From NCBI RefSeq assembly GCF_022808865.1, contig NZ_JAKZLB010000004.1, positions 434,001 through 498,000 of the forward strand: a DNA stretch of 64,000 nucleotides, read 5' to 3'. This DNA is from Geothrix oryzisoli. GTDB lineage: Bacteria > Acidobacteriota > Holophagae > Holophagales > Holophagaceae. Position 1 is the first letter of the stretch. Every line of letters begins with the position of its first letter. Below, one piece after another: positions 10,720 through 19,111 of the stretch. A program made the position numbers and the translations under genes. The notes beneath the pieces are model-generated. The model saw only the letters and a program-made list of their open reading frames with translations. It ran no database searches and had not been told where the DNA came from.

Positions 10720-12249
10720 TCAGCGGGCCGAAGCCGCCAGCCGTCCCAGTTCCAGGGCGAAGCGCGCCTGCTGCATCAGGCCCTCCAGGTTCCAGGCGGG
10801 GTCGTAGCGGTCCGAGGGCCGGTGGTAGTGGTTCAGGAAGGCCGCGGCCTTCGCCTGGGCCGCGGCCTTGTCACCCAGGTAGTCCCAGCCGCCATCCAGC
10901 GAGAAACCGGGCGACAGCGCGGGCACGCCGGCCTTCATGAAGGGGAAGTGGTCCGAGCGGAAGCAGAGGCCCGCGGGGTCCGGCTTCGGCGGCGTGATCA
11001 CCAGGCCCGTGGCGGCCGCCGCCTGGGCGCAGAGGAGGCGGGTCACCGGGTCCCCGGATCCCAGCAGGCCGATGTCGCGCGTGGGCCCCACCACGTTGAG
11101 GCTCTCGAGGTTGATGACGAGCCGGGTCTTCGCCAGCGGAACCAGGGGGGCGGCCACATAGGCGGAGGACCCCAGCAGGCCCTGCTCCTCTCCGCAGGGG
11201 AAGAGGAACAGGGCGCTGCGCGGGAACGGCCGGGCCGTCACCGCCTGGGCCAGGGCCAGCACCGCGGCGCAGCCGGTGGCATTGTCCACCGCGCCCGCGT
11301 AGATGGCCCCATCGGCCCCCTGGCCGAAGTGGTCCCAGTGGGCCGAGTAGATCACGCACTCGCCGCGGAGGGCGGGATCGGTGCCCGGCACGAGGCCGGC
11401 GACATTCCACTGGTTCAGGGAGCGGACCGCCGAACGCAGCATCCCCTTGGCCCGGAGCGGCAAGGGGACGGGCCGGAAATCCCGGCCGCCGGCCGCCACG
11501 GCCAGCCGTCGGAACTCCTGGCCTGCCGCGGCGAAGAGCCGGACCGCGAAGGCCTCGGTGATCCAGCCCTGCACGGCGCCGACCTGACCCGAGCCCGCCT
11601 GCTGGAAGCGCTCCCCGGTCCAGCTGTTGCGCACCACGGTCCAGCCGTAGCCGGCGGAAGCGTCCGTATGCACCAGCAGGGCGCCGGCGGCCCCCCGGCG
11701 GCGGGCCTCCTCGAACTTGTAGGTCCAGCGGCCCTGGTAGTTCTCGGGCTGGCAGCCGAGCGGCAGAGGTGCGCCCTCCTGCCGGTCCCCCACGAGCATC
11801 ACGAGGATCTTCCCCCGCACATCCAGGCCCTTGTAGTCGTCGCGCCCCCCGGCGGCGATGCCGTGGCCCACGAAGACCAGGGGGGCGTCCACGGCCAGGG
11901 CCGTCTCGGCCCCGGCGGCGCCCAGGACGAGGTCCGTCCCCAACGCGGGCACCGGCGCCTCCCGGGGCCCCTCGAAGGCCAGGGTGCTGGCGGCCGGATC
12001 CAGGCGGACGCCCGCGAGCCGGACCGTCTGGCGGTAGCTCGATCCGTTCGCCGGCTGGAGCCCCAGCACCTGGAGTTGGGTCTCCAGGTAGCGCACGGCC
12101 AGCTCGCCGCCGCGCTGGCCGGTGCCCCGGCCCTCCAGCACGTCATCCGCCAGGAAGGCCAGGTGGGCGCGCAGGGCGCCCTCCTCCACCGGAGAGTGCT
12201 GAGCCGACAGGCCCGAGCAGGCGAGGATGAGGCAGAGGATGGTTCGCAT
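10720..12249 (-). CDS. secreted M28-family zinc aminopeptidase with PA domain
   Basis: A 509-residue exported metallopeptidase. The start at 12249 gives a signal peptide (MRTILCLILACSGLSAQ); an in-frame ATG 18 bases upstream would add a polar stretch and is less likely. The middle region contains a protease-associated (PA) domain inserted ahead of the catalytic core (LVFVGHGIAAGGRDDYKGLDV). Zinc-site motifs are SAHWDHFG, AVDNATGCAA, the catalytic GEEQGLLGS and RSDHFPFM. The tail has HRPSDRYDPAWN, typical of the last histidine ligand. It likely releases N-terminal amino acids in the periplasm. It ends one base from the rsmH stop and is divergent from the tricorn-type protease, another exported peptidase. 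Confidence 0.92.
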   Translation of the reverse strand: MRTILCLILACSGLSAQHSPVEEGALRAHLAFLADDVLEGRGTGQRGGELAVRYLETQLQVLGLQPANGSSYRQTVRLAGVRLDPAASTLAFEGPREAPVPALGTDLVLGAAGAETALAVDAPLVFVGHGIAAGGRDDYKGLDVRGKILVMLVGDRQEGAPLPLGCQPENYQGRWTYKFEEARRRGAAGALLVHTDASAGYGWTVVRNSWTGERFQQAGSGQVGAVQGWITEAFAVRLFAAAGQEFRRLAVAAGGRDFRPVPLPLRAKGMLRSAVRSLNQWNVAGLVPGTDPALRGECVIYSAHWDHFGQGADGAIYAGAVDNATGCAAVLALAQAVTARPFPRSALFLFPCGEEQGLLGSSAYVAAPLVPLAKTRLVINLESLNVVGPTRDIGLLGSGDPVTRLLCAQAAAATGLVITPPKPDPAGLCFRSDHFPFMKAGVPALSPGFSLDGGWDYLGDKAAAQAKAAAFLNHYHRPSDRYDPAWNLEGLMQQARFALELGRLAASAR

Positions 12250-12385
12250 GGCGGACTCCGGGACCACCTTACTTCACCGGGCGCGGGAAGGGTCAGGTTG
12301 TCCAAAGCAAGTGAACATCGGCCCTCAACCTTCCCGGCAGCTCGTGCGTAAGATGCCTGGACCCCTCAGGAACCCGGAGAGCCGT

Positions 12386-15300
12386 ATGCGCCTGTTGCCC
12401 TTCTTCGCCACCGCCCTCGTCGTGGCGGCTTCTGTCAGCGCCTCGGCGCAGATCGACGCCCGCCTGATGCGCTATCCCGACGTGTCGGCGACGCAGATCG
12501 TCTTCACCTACGCCAACGACCTCTGGATCGTCCCCAAGGCTGGCGGCACGGCCCAGCGGCTGTCCACGCCCAAGGGCGAGGAGTCCTTCGCCCGCTTCTC
12601 GCCCGATGGCCGGGAGGTGGCCTTCAGCGGCAACTACGACGGGAACCTGGATGTCTACACCCTGCCCGTGGGCGGCGGCATCCCCACCCGGATCACCCAC
12701 CATCCCATGCCCGATCGCATGGTGGACTGGACCCCGGATGGCAAGTCCATCCTGTTCGCCTCGGGCATGGAGTCGGGCAAGGACCGCTTCAACAAGCTCT
12801 TCACGGTGGCCAGGGAGGGTGGCCTGCCCCAGGCGCTGCCCCTGCCCTACGCGGAGTTCGGCGCCCTGTCGCCCGATGGGAAGATCCTGGCCTACCAGCC
12901 CATCAGCACGGACTTCCGCACCTGGAAGCGCTACCGCGGCGGCATGGCCTCGGAGATCTGGTTCTACGACCTGGAGAAGAAGACCGCCAGCCGCCTGCCC
13001 AGCGAGGGCGGCTCCAACGACTCCCAGCCCATGTGGCACGGCGGGAAGCTCTACTTCCTCTCGGACCGCGATGGCGCGAAGCGGGCGAACGTCTGGTCCT
13101 ACGACCTCGCCACGAAGGTCTTCAAGCAGATCACCTTCTTCAAGGACTACGACGCCCACTTCCCCGCCATCGGGCCCTCCGACATCGTGCTGGAGGCCGG
13201 CGGCCGGCTCCACCGCATCGAGCTGCCCTCCGAGAAGCTGGTGGAGGTGAAGGTCGAGGTGGTGACCGACCAGGCCACCCTGAGGCCGCGGGAGGAGAAC
13301 GCCAGCAAGCTGCTGAAGAACCCCACCCTCTCGCCCCAGGGCAAGCGCGTGCTCTTCGAGGCCCGCGGCGAGGTCTTCTCCGTGCCTGCGGAGAAGGGCT
13401 ACGTCGTCGACCTCACCCGCACGCCCGGCGCGGCGGAGCGCTATCCCGCCCTCTCGCCGGACGGCGCGCAGGTGGCCTACTTCAGCGACCGCACGGGCGA
13501 GTACGAGCTGTATGTGCGGCCTGCCGACGGCTCCGGCCAGGAGCGCCAGGTCACGCACCTGGGCCCCGGCTTCCGCTACCGCATCGCCTGGTCGCCGGAC
13601 GGGAAGCAGGCGGTCTTCGCCGACCAGGCCATGCGCATCAACCTCTGCGACCTGGCCACCGGCAAGGTGCAGGTGGTGGACCGGGGCCTCTTCATGTCCG
13701 AAGGACCCCTGGAGGAGTTCCGCGCCAGCTGGTCGCCCGACAGCCGCTGGTTCGCCTATCCCCATGACGCCGCCAACCGCAACACCGTGGTGGCGCTCTA
13801 CGACACGAAGAGCGGCCAGCGGCACGAAGTGACCTCGCCGTTCTACAACGCCAGCGATCCTGTCTTCGATCCCGAGGGCAAGTACCTCTTCCTCTCCACA
13901 GGCCAGCAGTTCAGCCCAACTTACAGCGACCTGGACGGCACCTGGGCCTACGCCGCCACCACCCGCCTCGCCGCCCTGCCCCTCCGCAAGGATGTGGCCT
14001 CGCCCATGGCCCCCCGCAACGACGCGGACGCTGCCAAGGATGAGAAGAAGGACGAGAAGAAGGAAGGCGGCAACGGCGCCGACAAGAAGGACGAGGCCAA
14101 GAAGGAGGCTCCCAAGCCCGTGGAGATCGACCTCGAGGGCCTGGAGGCCCGCATGGTGCTGCTGCCTCCCACGGCCGGCTACTACTCGGACCTGGCCGCC
14201 ACCAAGGGCAAGCTGGTCTACCGCCGCGCCGCCCAGCTCAACCCCATGGCCGAGACCACCACGGCCACGCTCTACACCTACGACCTGGAAGAACGCGAGG
14301 AGAAGGCCGTGCTGGCGGAGGTCGACGGCGCCCTCCTCACCGCCGACGGCAAGAAGGTGCTGGTCAACCGGAAGCTGGACTACGTCCTGCTGGACCTCAA
14401 GCCCGACCAGAAGTTCGAGAAGAAGCTCCCCACCACCGAGCTGATGATGACGGTCGACCCTCGGGCCGAGTGGCAGCAGATCTTCAACGATGCCTGGCGT
14501 CTGGAGCGGGACATGTTCTACGACCCCGGCATGCACGGGGTGGACTGGAAGGCCGAGAAGGCCCGCTACGGCAAGCTGCTCAAGGACTGCGTGACCCGCG
14601 AGGACGTGAACTTCGTCATCGGCGAGCTGATCGCCGAGCTGAACGCCTCCCACGCCTACCGCGGCGGTGGCGACCAGGAGGTGCCGGCGCGCCTCGGCGT
14701 GGGCCTGCTGGGTGCCGACTTCGCGCTGGAGCACGGCGCCTTCCGCATCAAGACCATCCTCCGCGGCGCCGACTGGGACGCCCAGACTCGCGCGCCGCTG
14801 GCCCAGCCGGGCCTGAAGGTGAAGGAGGGCGACTACCTCCTCGCCGTGAACCGCACTCCCCTCGATCCCCGCACGGATCCCTGGGCGGCCTTCCAGGGGC
14901 TGGCGGGCAAGACCGTGCTCCTCACCGTCAACGACAAGCCCTCCCTGGACGGGGCCCGGGACCTCCTGGTGGAGACCGTGGCCAACGACTACCCGCTGCG
15001 CTACTGGGCCTGGATCGAGGCCCACCGCAAGTATGTGGAGAAGGCCTCGAACGGCCGCATCGGCTACGTCTACGTGCCCGACACCGGCATCGGCGGGCAG
15101 AACGACCTGGTGCGCCAGTTCCGCGGCCAGTGGGACAAGGCCGGCCTGATCATCGACGAGCGCTTCAACAGCGGCGGCCAGATCCCCGACCGCTTCATCG
15201 AGATGCTGGGCCGCAAGACCCTGAACTACTGGGGCGTGCGCGACGGCAAGGACTGGCAGTGGCCCCAGATCGCCCACAACGGGCCCATGGCCATGCTCAT

Positions 15301-15661
15301 CAATGGCTGGAGCGGCTCCGGCGGCGATCTCTTCCCCCACTACTTCCGCCAGGCCGGCCTCGGCCCCCTCATCGGCCGCCGCACCTGGGGCGGGCTCATC
15401 GGCATCAGCGGGGCCCCCGCCCTCATCGATGGCGGCAGCGTGACCGTGCCCACCTTCGGGATCTACTCCAAGGAGGGCCGGTGGATCGTCGAGGGCCACG
15501 GCGTGGACCCCGACATCGAAGTGATGGACGATCCCGCGCTGCTGGCCCAGGGCAAGGATCCCCAGCTGGACCGCGCCATCCAGGAGGTGGAGGCGGCGAT
15601 CGGGAAGAACCCGCCGGTGGCCACACCCAAGCCGGCCTACCCCAACCGCTCGGGGAACTGA
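12386..15661 (+). CDS. secreted tricorn-type protease (S41 family)
   Basis: A 1,091-residue exported protease. The start at 12386 gives a signal peptide ending near ASVSASA and has a GGAG ribosome site; the longer open frame upstream is not used. Order: signal, six-bladed then seven-bladed PD40 propellers (repeated SPDGK phrases), a helical C1 domain, a PDZ-like domain, and the S41 catalytic domain. Active-site residues match archaeal tricorn: Ser755-His756 in NASHAYRGG, nucleophile Ser978 in WSGSGGD, and a following acidic/aromatic HGVDPDIEV tail. A Lys/Glu-rich low-complexity linker (about residues 550-575) is inserted in the second propeller. Homologues degrade oligopeptides. The next gene begins one base after its stop. 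Confidence 0.93.
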   Translation: MRLLPFFATALVVAASVSASAQIDARLMRYPDVSATQIVFTYANDLWIVPKAGGTAQRLSTPKGEESFARFSPDGREVAFSGNYDGNLDVYTLPVGGGIPTRITHHPMPDRMVDWTPDGKSILFASGMESGKDRFNKLFTVAREGGLPQALPLPYAEFGALSPDGKILAYQPISTDFRTWKRYRGGMASEIWFYDLEKKTASRLPSEGGSNDSQPMWHGGKLYFLSDRDGAKRANVWSYDLATKVFKQITFFKDYDAHFPAIGPSDIVLEAGGRLHRIELPSEKLVEVKVEVVTDQATLRPREENASKLLKNPTLSPQGKRVLFEARGEVFSVPAEKGYVVDLTRTPGAAERYPALSPDGAQVAYFSDRTGEYELYVRPADGSGQERQVTHLGPGFRYRIAWSPDGKQAVFADQAMRINLCDLATGKVQVVDRGLFMSEGPLEEFRASWSPDSRWFAYPHDAANRNTVVALYDTKSGQRHEVTSPFYNASDPVFDPEGKYLFLSTGQQFSPTYSDLDGTWAYAATTRLAALPLRKDVASPMAPRNDADAAKDEKKDEKKEGGNGADKKDEAKKEAPKPVEIDLEGLEARMVLLPPTAGYYSDLAATKGKLVYRRAAQLNPMAETTTATLYTYDLEEREEKAVLAEVDGALLTADGKKVLVNRKLDYVLLDLKPDQKFEKKLPTTELMMTVDPRAEWQQIFNDAWRLERDMFYDPGMHGVDWKAEKARYGKLLKDCVTREDVNFVIGELIAELNASHAYRGGGDQEVPARLGVGLLGADFALEHGAFRIKTILRGADWDAQTRAPLAQPGLKVKEGDYLLAVNRTPLDPRTDPWAAFQGLAGKTVLLTVNDKPSLDGARDLLVETVANDYPLRYWAWIEAHRKYVEKASNGRIGYVYVPDTGIGGQNDLVRQFRGQWDKAGLIIDERFNSGGQIPDRFIEMLGRKTLNYWGVRDGKDWQWPQIAHNGPMAMLINGWSGSGGDLFPHYFRQAGLGPLIGRRTWGGLIGISGAPALIDGGSVTVPTFGIYSKEGRWIVEGHGVDPDIEVMDDPALLAQGKDPQLDRAIQEVEAAIGKNPPVATPKPAYPNRSGN

Positions 15662-15662
15662 C

Positions 15663-16730
15663 GTGCGCTGCCTGCGCGGCCCCCTCCTCCTCCTGGCGGC
15701 AGTCTGCGCCGGCCTGCTGCCGGCACAGACGCCCACCGAAGGCGAAGCTGTCCTCCGGGACTTCCGGTTCCGGTCCGGGGAGGCGATGGCCGAGCTGCGC
15801 ATCCACTACCGCACCTATGGCACCCCCCGGCGCGATGCGTCGGGGGTGGTGCGGAACGCCGTGCTCATCACCCACGGCACCACGGGCAGCGGGGCCCAGT
15901 TCACCGGCCCCGCCTTCGCAGGCCAGCTCTTCGGGCCGGGCCAGCCCCTGGATGCCACCACCCACTTCATCGTGCTGCCCGACGGCATCGGCCACGGGAA
16001 GTCCAGCAAGCCCAGCGACGGCCTCCACGCCCGGTTCCCCCGCTACGGCTACCTCGACATGGTGGAGGCCCAGCGCCGCCTGCTGGCGGAGGCCCTGGGC
16101 GTGACCCACCTGCGCCTGGTCATGGGCACCTCCATGGGCGGCATGCACACCTGGCTGTGGGGGGAGCTGCACCCGGACATGATGGACGCCCTCATGCCCC
16201 TGGCCAGCCTGCCCACGCAGATCGCCGGGCGAAACCGCGTCTGGCGGCGCATGGCCATCGACGCCATCCGCCTGGATCCGCAGTGGCAGGGCGGAGACTA
16301 CAAGGCCCAGCCCGGCAGCCTGCGCCTGGCGGCCCAGATGCTCTACTTCATGAGCAGCAACCCGGTGCTGCGCCAGCAGGAATCACCGACCCTGGCCCAG
16401 GCCGACGCGAAGCTGGACGCCTTCGTGGACCGGTATGTGAAGACCGCCGACGCCAACGACATGCTCTACGCCCTGGAGGCCTCGAAGGACTACGATCCCG
16501 GCCCGGGTCTCGAGCGCATTCAGGCCCCCCTGCTGGCCGTGAACTCCGCGGACGACCTCATCAACCCGCCGGAGCTGGGCCTCCTCGAGCGCGAGATCCG
16601 GCGCGTGCCAAAGGGCCGCGCGGTGGTGCTGCCGCTCTCCCCGGAGACCCGGGGGCACGGCAGCCACACCGTCGCGGCCCTGTGGAAGGACCTGCTGGTG
16701 GACCTGCTCAAGCGGTCGGAACACCCCTAG
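15663..16730 (+). CDS. secreted alpha/beta hydrolase, homoserine-acetyltransferase-like
   Basis: A 355-residue exported alpha/beta-hydrolase starting with GTG one base after the tricorn stop, so it is translationally coupled to it. Signal peptide: MRCLRGPLLLLAAVCAGLLPAQ. The core resembles the MetX/homoserine O-acetyltransferase subgroup: YGTP, ITHGTTGSG, DGIGHGKSSKP, nucleophile Ser157 in GTSMGG, and the C-terminal NSADDLINP (Asp) and RGHGSHT (His). MetX itself is cytoplasmic, so the signal peptide argues against methionine synthesis and for a periplasmic esterase or peptidase-like hydrolase. Substrate unknown; the coupling suggests it processes products of the protease. Confidence 0.85.
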   Translation: MRCLRGPLLLLAAVCAGLLPAQTPTEGEAVLRDFRFRSGEAMAELRIHYRTYGTPRRDASGVVRNAVLITHGTTGSGAQFTGPAFAGQLFGPGQPLDATTHFIVLPDGIGHGKSSKPSDGLHARFPRYGYLDMVEAQRRLLAEALGVTHLRLVMGTSMGGMHTWLWGELHPDMMDALMPLASLPTQIAGRNRVWRRMAIDAIRLDPQWQGGDYKAQPGSLRLAAQMLYFMSSNPVLRQQESPTLAQADAKLDAFVDRYVKTADANDMLYALEASKDYDPGPGLERIQAPLLAVNSADDLINPPELGLLEREIRRVPKGRAVVLPLSPETRGHGSHTVAALWKDLLVDLLKRSEHP

Positions 16731-16733
16731 GAC

Positions 16734-17087
16734 TCAGGGCACCTTGAAGGTGAACCGCGTGTGGCAGGGCAGGCAGAGGTTCTCGCTGGCCTTGTGCTCG
16801 TGATGGCAGCGGGTGCAGTCCGTCTGGGTGCCGTAGTGCCGGTTCTGGTGGGGGTTCGTGGGCTTCGCCTGAGTTGTGCGGGCGGCCAGGTCCGCCGGGT
16901 CGTGGCAGCCCTGGCACTGGCGGAAGGGTACGGCGGCGGGCTTGCCGCTCTTGCCGTGGCACTGGACGCAGGTGACGCCGCGCGCCGCGTGCTTCGAGGT
17001 CCGCGCCGCGGGAGCGGCGCCCAGGGAGGCCGCCAGCAGGCCGGCGAGGCCGAATCCCAGGATCCGGGAGGGGATGTGGATGGTCAT
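16734..17087 (-). CDS. periplasmic tetrahaem c-type cytochrome
   Basis: A 117-residue exported protein with a signal peptide (about residues 1-26, ending GAAPAA) and four CXXCH haem-attachment sites at 40-44, 58-62, 91-95 and 105-109. Extra histidines (33, 80, 84, 96, 98) can serve as distal ligands. Size and spacing match the small tetrahaem cytochromes and the haem domain of flavocytochrome c fumarate reductases of the Shewanella type. It is the last gene of the porin-tatA-flavoprotein-cytochrome series and lies 29 bases after the flavoprotein gene. It most likely carries electrons from the inner-membrane quinone-oxidising system to the flavoprotein. A GGAG ribosome site precedes the ATG. 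Confidence 0.93.
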   Translation of the reverse strand: MTIHIPSRILGFGLAGLLAASLGAAPAARTSKHAARGVTCVQCHGKSGKPAAVPFRQCQGCHDPADLAARTTQAKPTNPHQNRHYGTQTDCTRCHHEHKASENLCLPCHTRFTFKVP

Positions 17088-17116
17088 GTCGTCTCCGTTC
17101 GGGCGTCGTCCAGGGG

Positions 17117-18802
17117 TCAAAGGCGCGCGACGTGGCGGCCCGTCAGGTAGCCGAAGGTGTAGCAGCGCCCCAGGGAGAGGCCGAACACCGTGAGCGGGTA
17201 GTCCACGCCGCCGTAAAAGCCGCCGCCGAGGTTGCCGACGAGGAAGAGGCCCTTGATGGGCTTGCCGTCCGCGTTCAGGGCCTGGTGGTGCTCGTCCACC
17301 AGCATGCCGGAGCAGATGGCGGACACGCGCACGCGGCGATGGATGCCGTAGAAGGGGGCCTTCAGGATGGGCGCGAGGAAGCTCGCGGGCTTGCCGAAGT
17401 CGCTGTCCTTGCCGGAGGCCACCACCTCGTTGTACCGCCTCACCGTGGCCACCAAGGTGGCGGGATCCACCTCGAGCTTGCGGGCCAGCTCCTCCAGGGT
17501 GCCGGCCTTGTGGGTGTTGACCTGGGACTCGAACACCCCCTTCTTGGGGCCGGGCTCGTCGGGCATGTAGTTCTTCAGCCCATCGGGCGGCACCAGCTTG
17601 CCCGGCCAGGTGGCCGCCTGGGTCATGTAGTCGGCGTCGAAGACCTGCGAATAGTGCCCGGCGTTCTCCGCGTCCTTCAGGTAGTTGTTCAGCAAGGACA
17701 TCTCCACCGTCTCGTTGACGAAGCGGCGGCCCTTGCGGTCCACGGCCAGGAAGGGCATGTCGCACATGGAGGCCGGCCCCGCGTCGAAGTCGTGGAGCAT
17801 CTTGGTGTGCCCGATGGGCTCGAAGACGCCGCCCGCCCAGTAGGCCAGCGCGAAGCCGTCCCCGGTCCTGTCCATCTGCTTGCGCTCCAGGTGCTTCACG
17901 TCGGGGATGAAGTAGTCCGACATGGCCCTGTTGTTCTGGTAGTCGCCGGTGGCGAGGATGACGCCCTTCTTCGCCAGGAACTTGCGGTACTTGCCGTCGT
18001 GGCCCCGGGCGATGACGCCCTGCACCTCGCCCGAGCGGCCCTGCACCAGCTGCACGGCGGGCATCTGGAAGAAGAACTTCACGCCCGCCTTCTCGGCCGT
18101 CTTGGCCAGGGCCCGCATGCCGTCGCCGGTGGTGTAGGGCTTCGGGCCGAAGAAGGAGGTGACGTAGCCCATGCTGTAGCCGTTCACCTTGAGAATGGCG
18201 CGCTGGGCCGGGCTGCCCTGGTCCACCACCGTCGCGCCGCCCTGCTTCGCGCGGTCGATGACCCAGCGCACGGCCTCGCCGGAGTGGTAGGCCCACTGGC
18301 GGATCAGCTTGGGGTCGCAGCGGTGGTTGCTATCGGCGATGAGGCGCGCCACCAGGGCTTCCACGCCGGCCTTCTCGCTGGCGGCCAGGTCGATGCCGGA
18401 ACCCGTGTTGCCCTGGGACAGGGCGAAGGGCGCCTTCTGCACCACGGCCACCTTGGCGCCGTGCTCCGCGGCGGACAGGGCCGCGGGCACGCCCGAGGCG
18501 CCGGCACCCACCACCACCACGTCGAAGGTCAGGGTTTCTGAGATCTCGCGGTCGCGGATGGGCTTCGGCTTGGGCAGGAAGGTCAGCGTGGCGCCGCCGT
18601 CCGTGCTGGTGGCGAAGCCCTCCGCCTTGGGTTCCTTGACGGCCGCGGCCAGGGCCGGGGAAGCCCCCATGCCGAAGAGCCCCACGGCGGCGGCGCCTCC
18701 CGCCGCCCGGCCCAGGAAGCTCCGGCGTGACAGGCCCTGCTCCAGCACCCGGCGCGTGTAGGCGTCCGGCCCCTGCCCTTCCTCTCTCGGTTCATCGCTC
18801 AT
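17117..18802 (-). CDS. Tat-exported FAD-dependent reductase (flavocytochrome-c-type flavoprotein)
   Basis: A 561-residue flavoprotein. The start at 18802 has AAGGAG eight bases upstream. A twin-arginine signal is clear: SRRSFLG at residues 25-31, a hydrophobic stretch, then an Ala-rich cleavage site near 53. The FAD dinucleotide motif VVVGAGASG is at 96-104, followed by the FAD_binding_2 fold with DRKGRRFVNE. The C-terminal FAD region reads GLFLVGNLGGGFYGGVDYP, where fumarate reductases have an HG.NRLGGNA-type stretch supplying the catalytic arginine. So it is probably not a fumarate reductase; ketosteroid-dehydrogenase-like and gut-bacterial reductase flavoproteins share this ending. The acceptor is unknown. 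The adjacent tetrahaem cytochrome is the obvious electron donor and the adjacent tatA the obvious export partner. Confidence 0.88.
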   Translation of the reverse strand: MSDEPREEGQGPDAYTRRVLEQGLSRRSFLGRAAGGAAAVGLFGMGASPALAAAVKEPKAEGFATSTDGGATLTFLPKPKPIRDREISETLTFDVVVVGAGASGVPAALSAAEHGAKVAVVQKAPFALSQGNTGSGIDLAASEKAGVEALVARLIADSNHRCDPKLIRQWAYHSGEAVRWVIDRAKQGGATVVDQGSPAQRAILKVNGYSMGYVTSFFGPKPYTTGDGMRALAKTAEKAGVKFFFQMPAVQLVQGRSGEVQGVIARGHDGKYRKFLAKKGVILATGDYQNNRAMSDYFIPDVKHLERKQMDRTGDGFALAYWAGGVFEPIGHTKMLHDFDAGPASMCDMPFLAVDRKGRRFVNETVEMSLLNNYLKDAENAGHYSQVFDADYMTQAATWPGKLVPPDGLKNYMPDEPGPKKGVFESQVNTHKAGTLEELARKLEVDPATLVATVRRYNEVVASGKDSDFGKPASFLAPILKAPFYGIHRRVRVSAICSGMLVDEHHQALNADGKPIKGLFLVGNLGGGFYGGVDYPLTVFGLSLGRCYTFGYLTGRHVARL

Positions 18803-18849
18803 GTGTCGTCTCCTTGTCACTCGGATGCGGGGATCGCCGCGCCCTCAGC

Positions 18850-19017
18850 TCACTCGGCGCGGTCCGTGGCCTCGGCGGTCAGCGCCCGCCCGGCCTTCTT
18901 GAATTCGTGGATGCTCTGGCCCAGCGACTTGCCCAGGCTGGGCAGGCGCGACGGCCCGAAGAAGATCAGCAGCGCGCCGCCGATCGTCAGGATCTCGGTC
19001 ATGCCCAGGTTGCCCAT
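18850..19017 (-). CDS. tatA: Sec-independent protein translocase TatA/TatE-type subunit
   Basis: A 55-residue gene too short for routine ORF listing. It encodes one N-terminal membrane helix (about 7-20), the hinge FGPSRLPSLGKSLGQ, and an amphipathic helix IHEFKKAGRAL, the standard TatA layout (FGP..LP.LG...G). The charged tail is very short compared with housekeeping TatA (about 80-90 residues). A GAGGAG ribosome site precedes the ATG. It is placed directly between the porin and a Tat-dependent flavoprotein, on the same strand, which suggests a pathway-dedicated TatA that raises export capacity when the reductase is made. No tatC or tatB is in the window. Confidence 0.9.
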   Translation of the reverse strand: MGNLGMTEILTIGGALLIFFGPSRLPSLGKSLGQSIHEFKKAGRALTAEATDRAE

Positions 19018-19032
19018 GGCTTGCTCCTCGGA

Positions 19033-19082
19033 TGGAAGCGGCCCCGCGGGAATGCCGGGCGGGAGGGGCCGGGCCGCTTCCA
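19033..19082. terminator. long inverted repeat between porin and tatA
   Basis: Perfect 12-base arms TGGAAGCGGCCC (19033-19044) and GGGCCGCTTCCA (19071-19082) enclose a GC-rich 26-base loop that can form its own secondary pairing. It lies 29 bases after the porin stop and just before the tatA ribosome site, with no T run. It may reduce read-through, or process the transcript so that porin mRNA exceeds tatA-flavoprotein mRNA. Confidence 0.55.
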
Positions 19083-19111
19083 GGGGCCCATCCCGCCCGT
19101 TCCCCCCAGGG

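Noticed and set aside
12293-15802. Minus-strand open frame of more than 1,100 codons over the tricorn gene.
   Set aside because: Shadow of the real gene: low-complexity Gly/Ala/His/Val-rich translation without motifs.
15663-16730. Calling the hydrolase MetX (homoserine O-acetyltransferase).
   Set aside because: A clear signal peptide and coupling to an exported protease make a cytoplasmic methionine enzyme unlikely.
17117-18802. Naming the flavoprotein a fumarate reductase.
   Set aside because: The C-terminal NRLGGNA-type stretch expected in fumarate reductases is missing, so only a general flavoprotein reductase call is supported.
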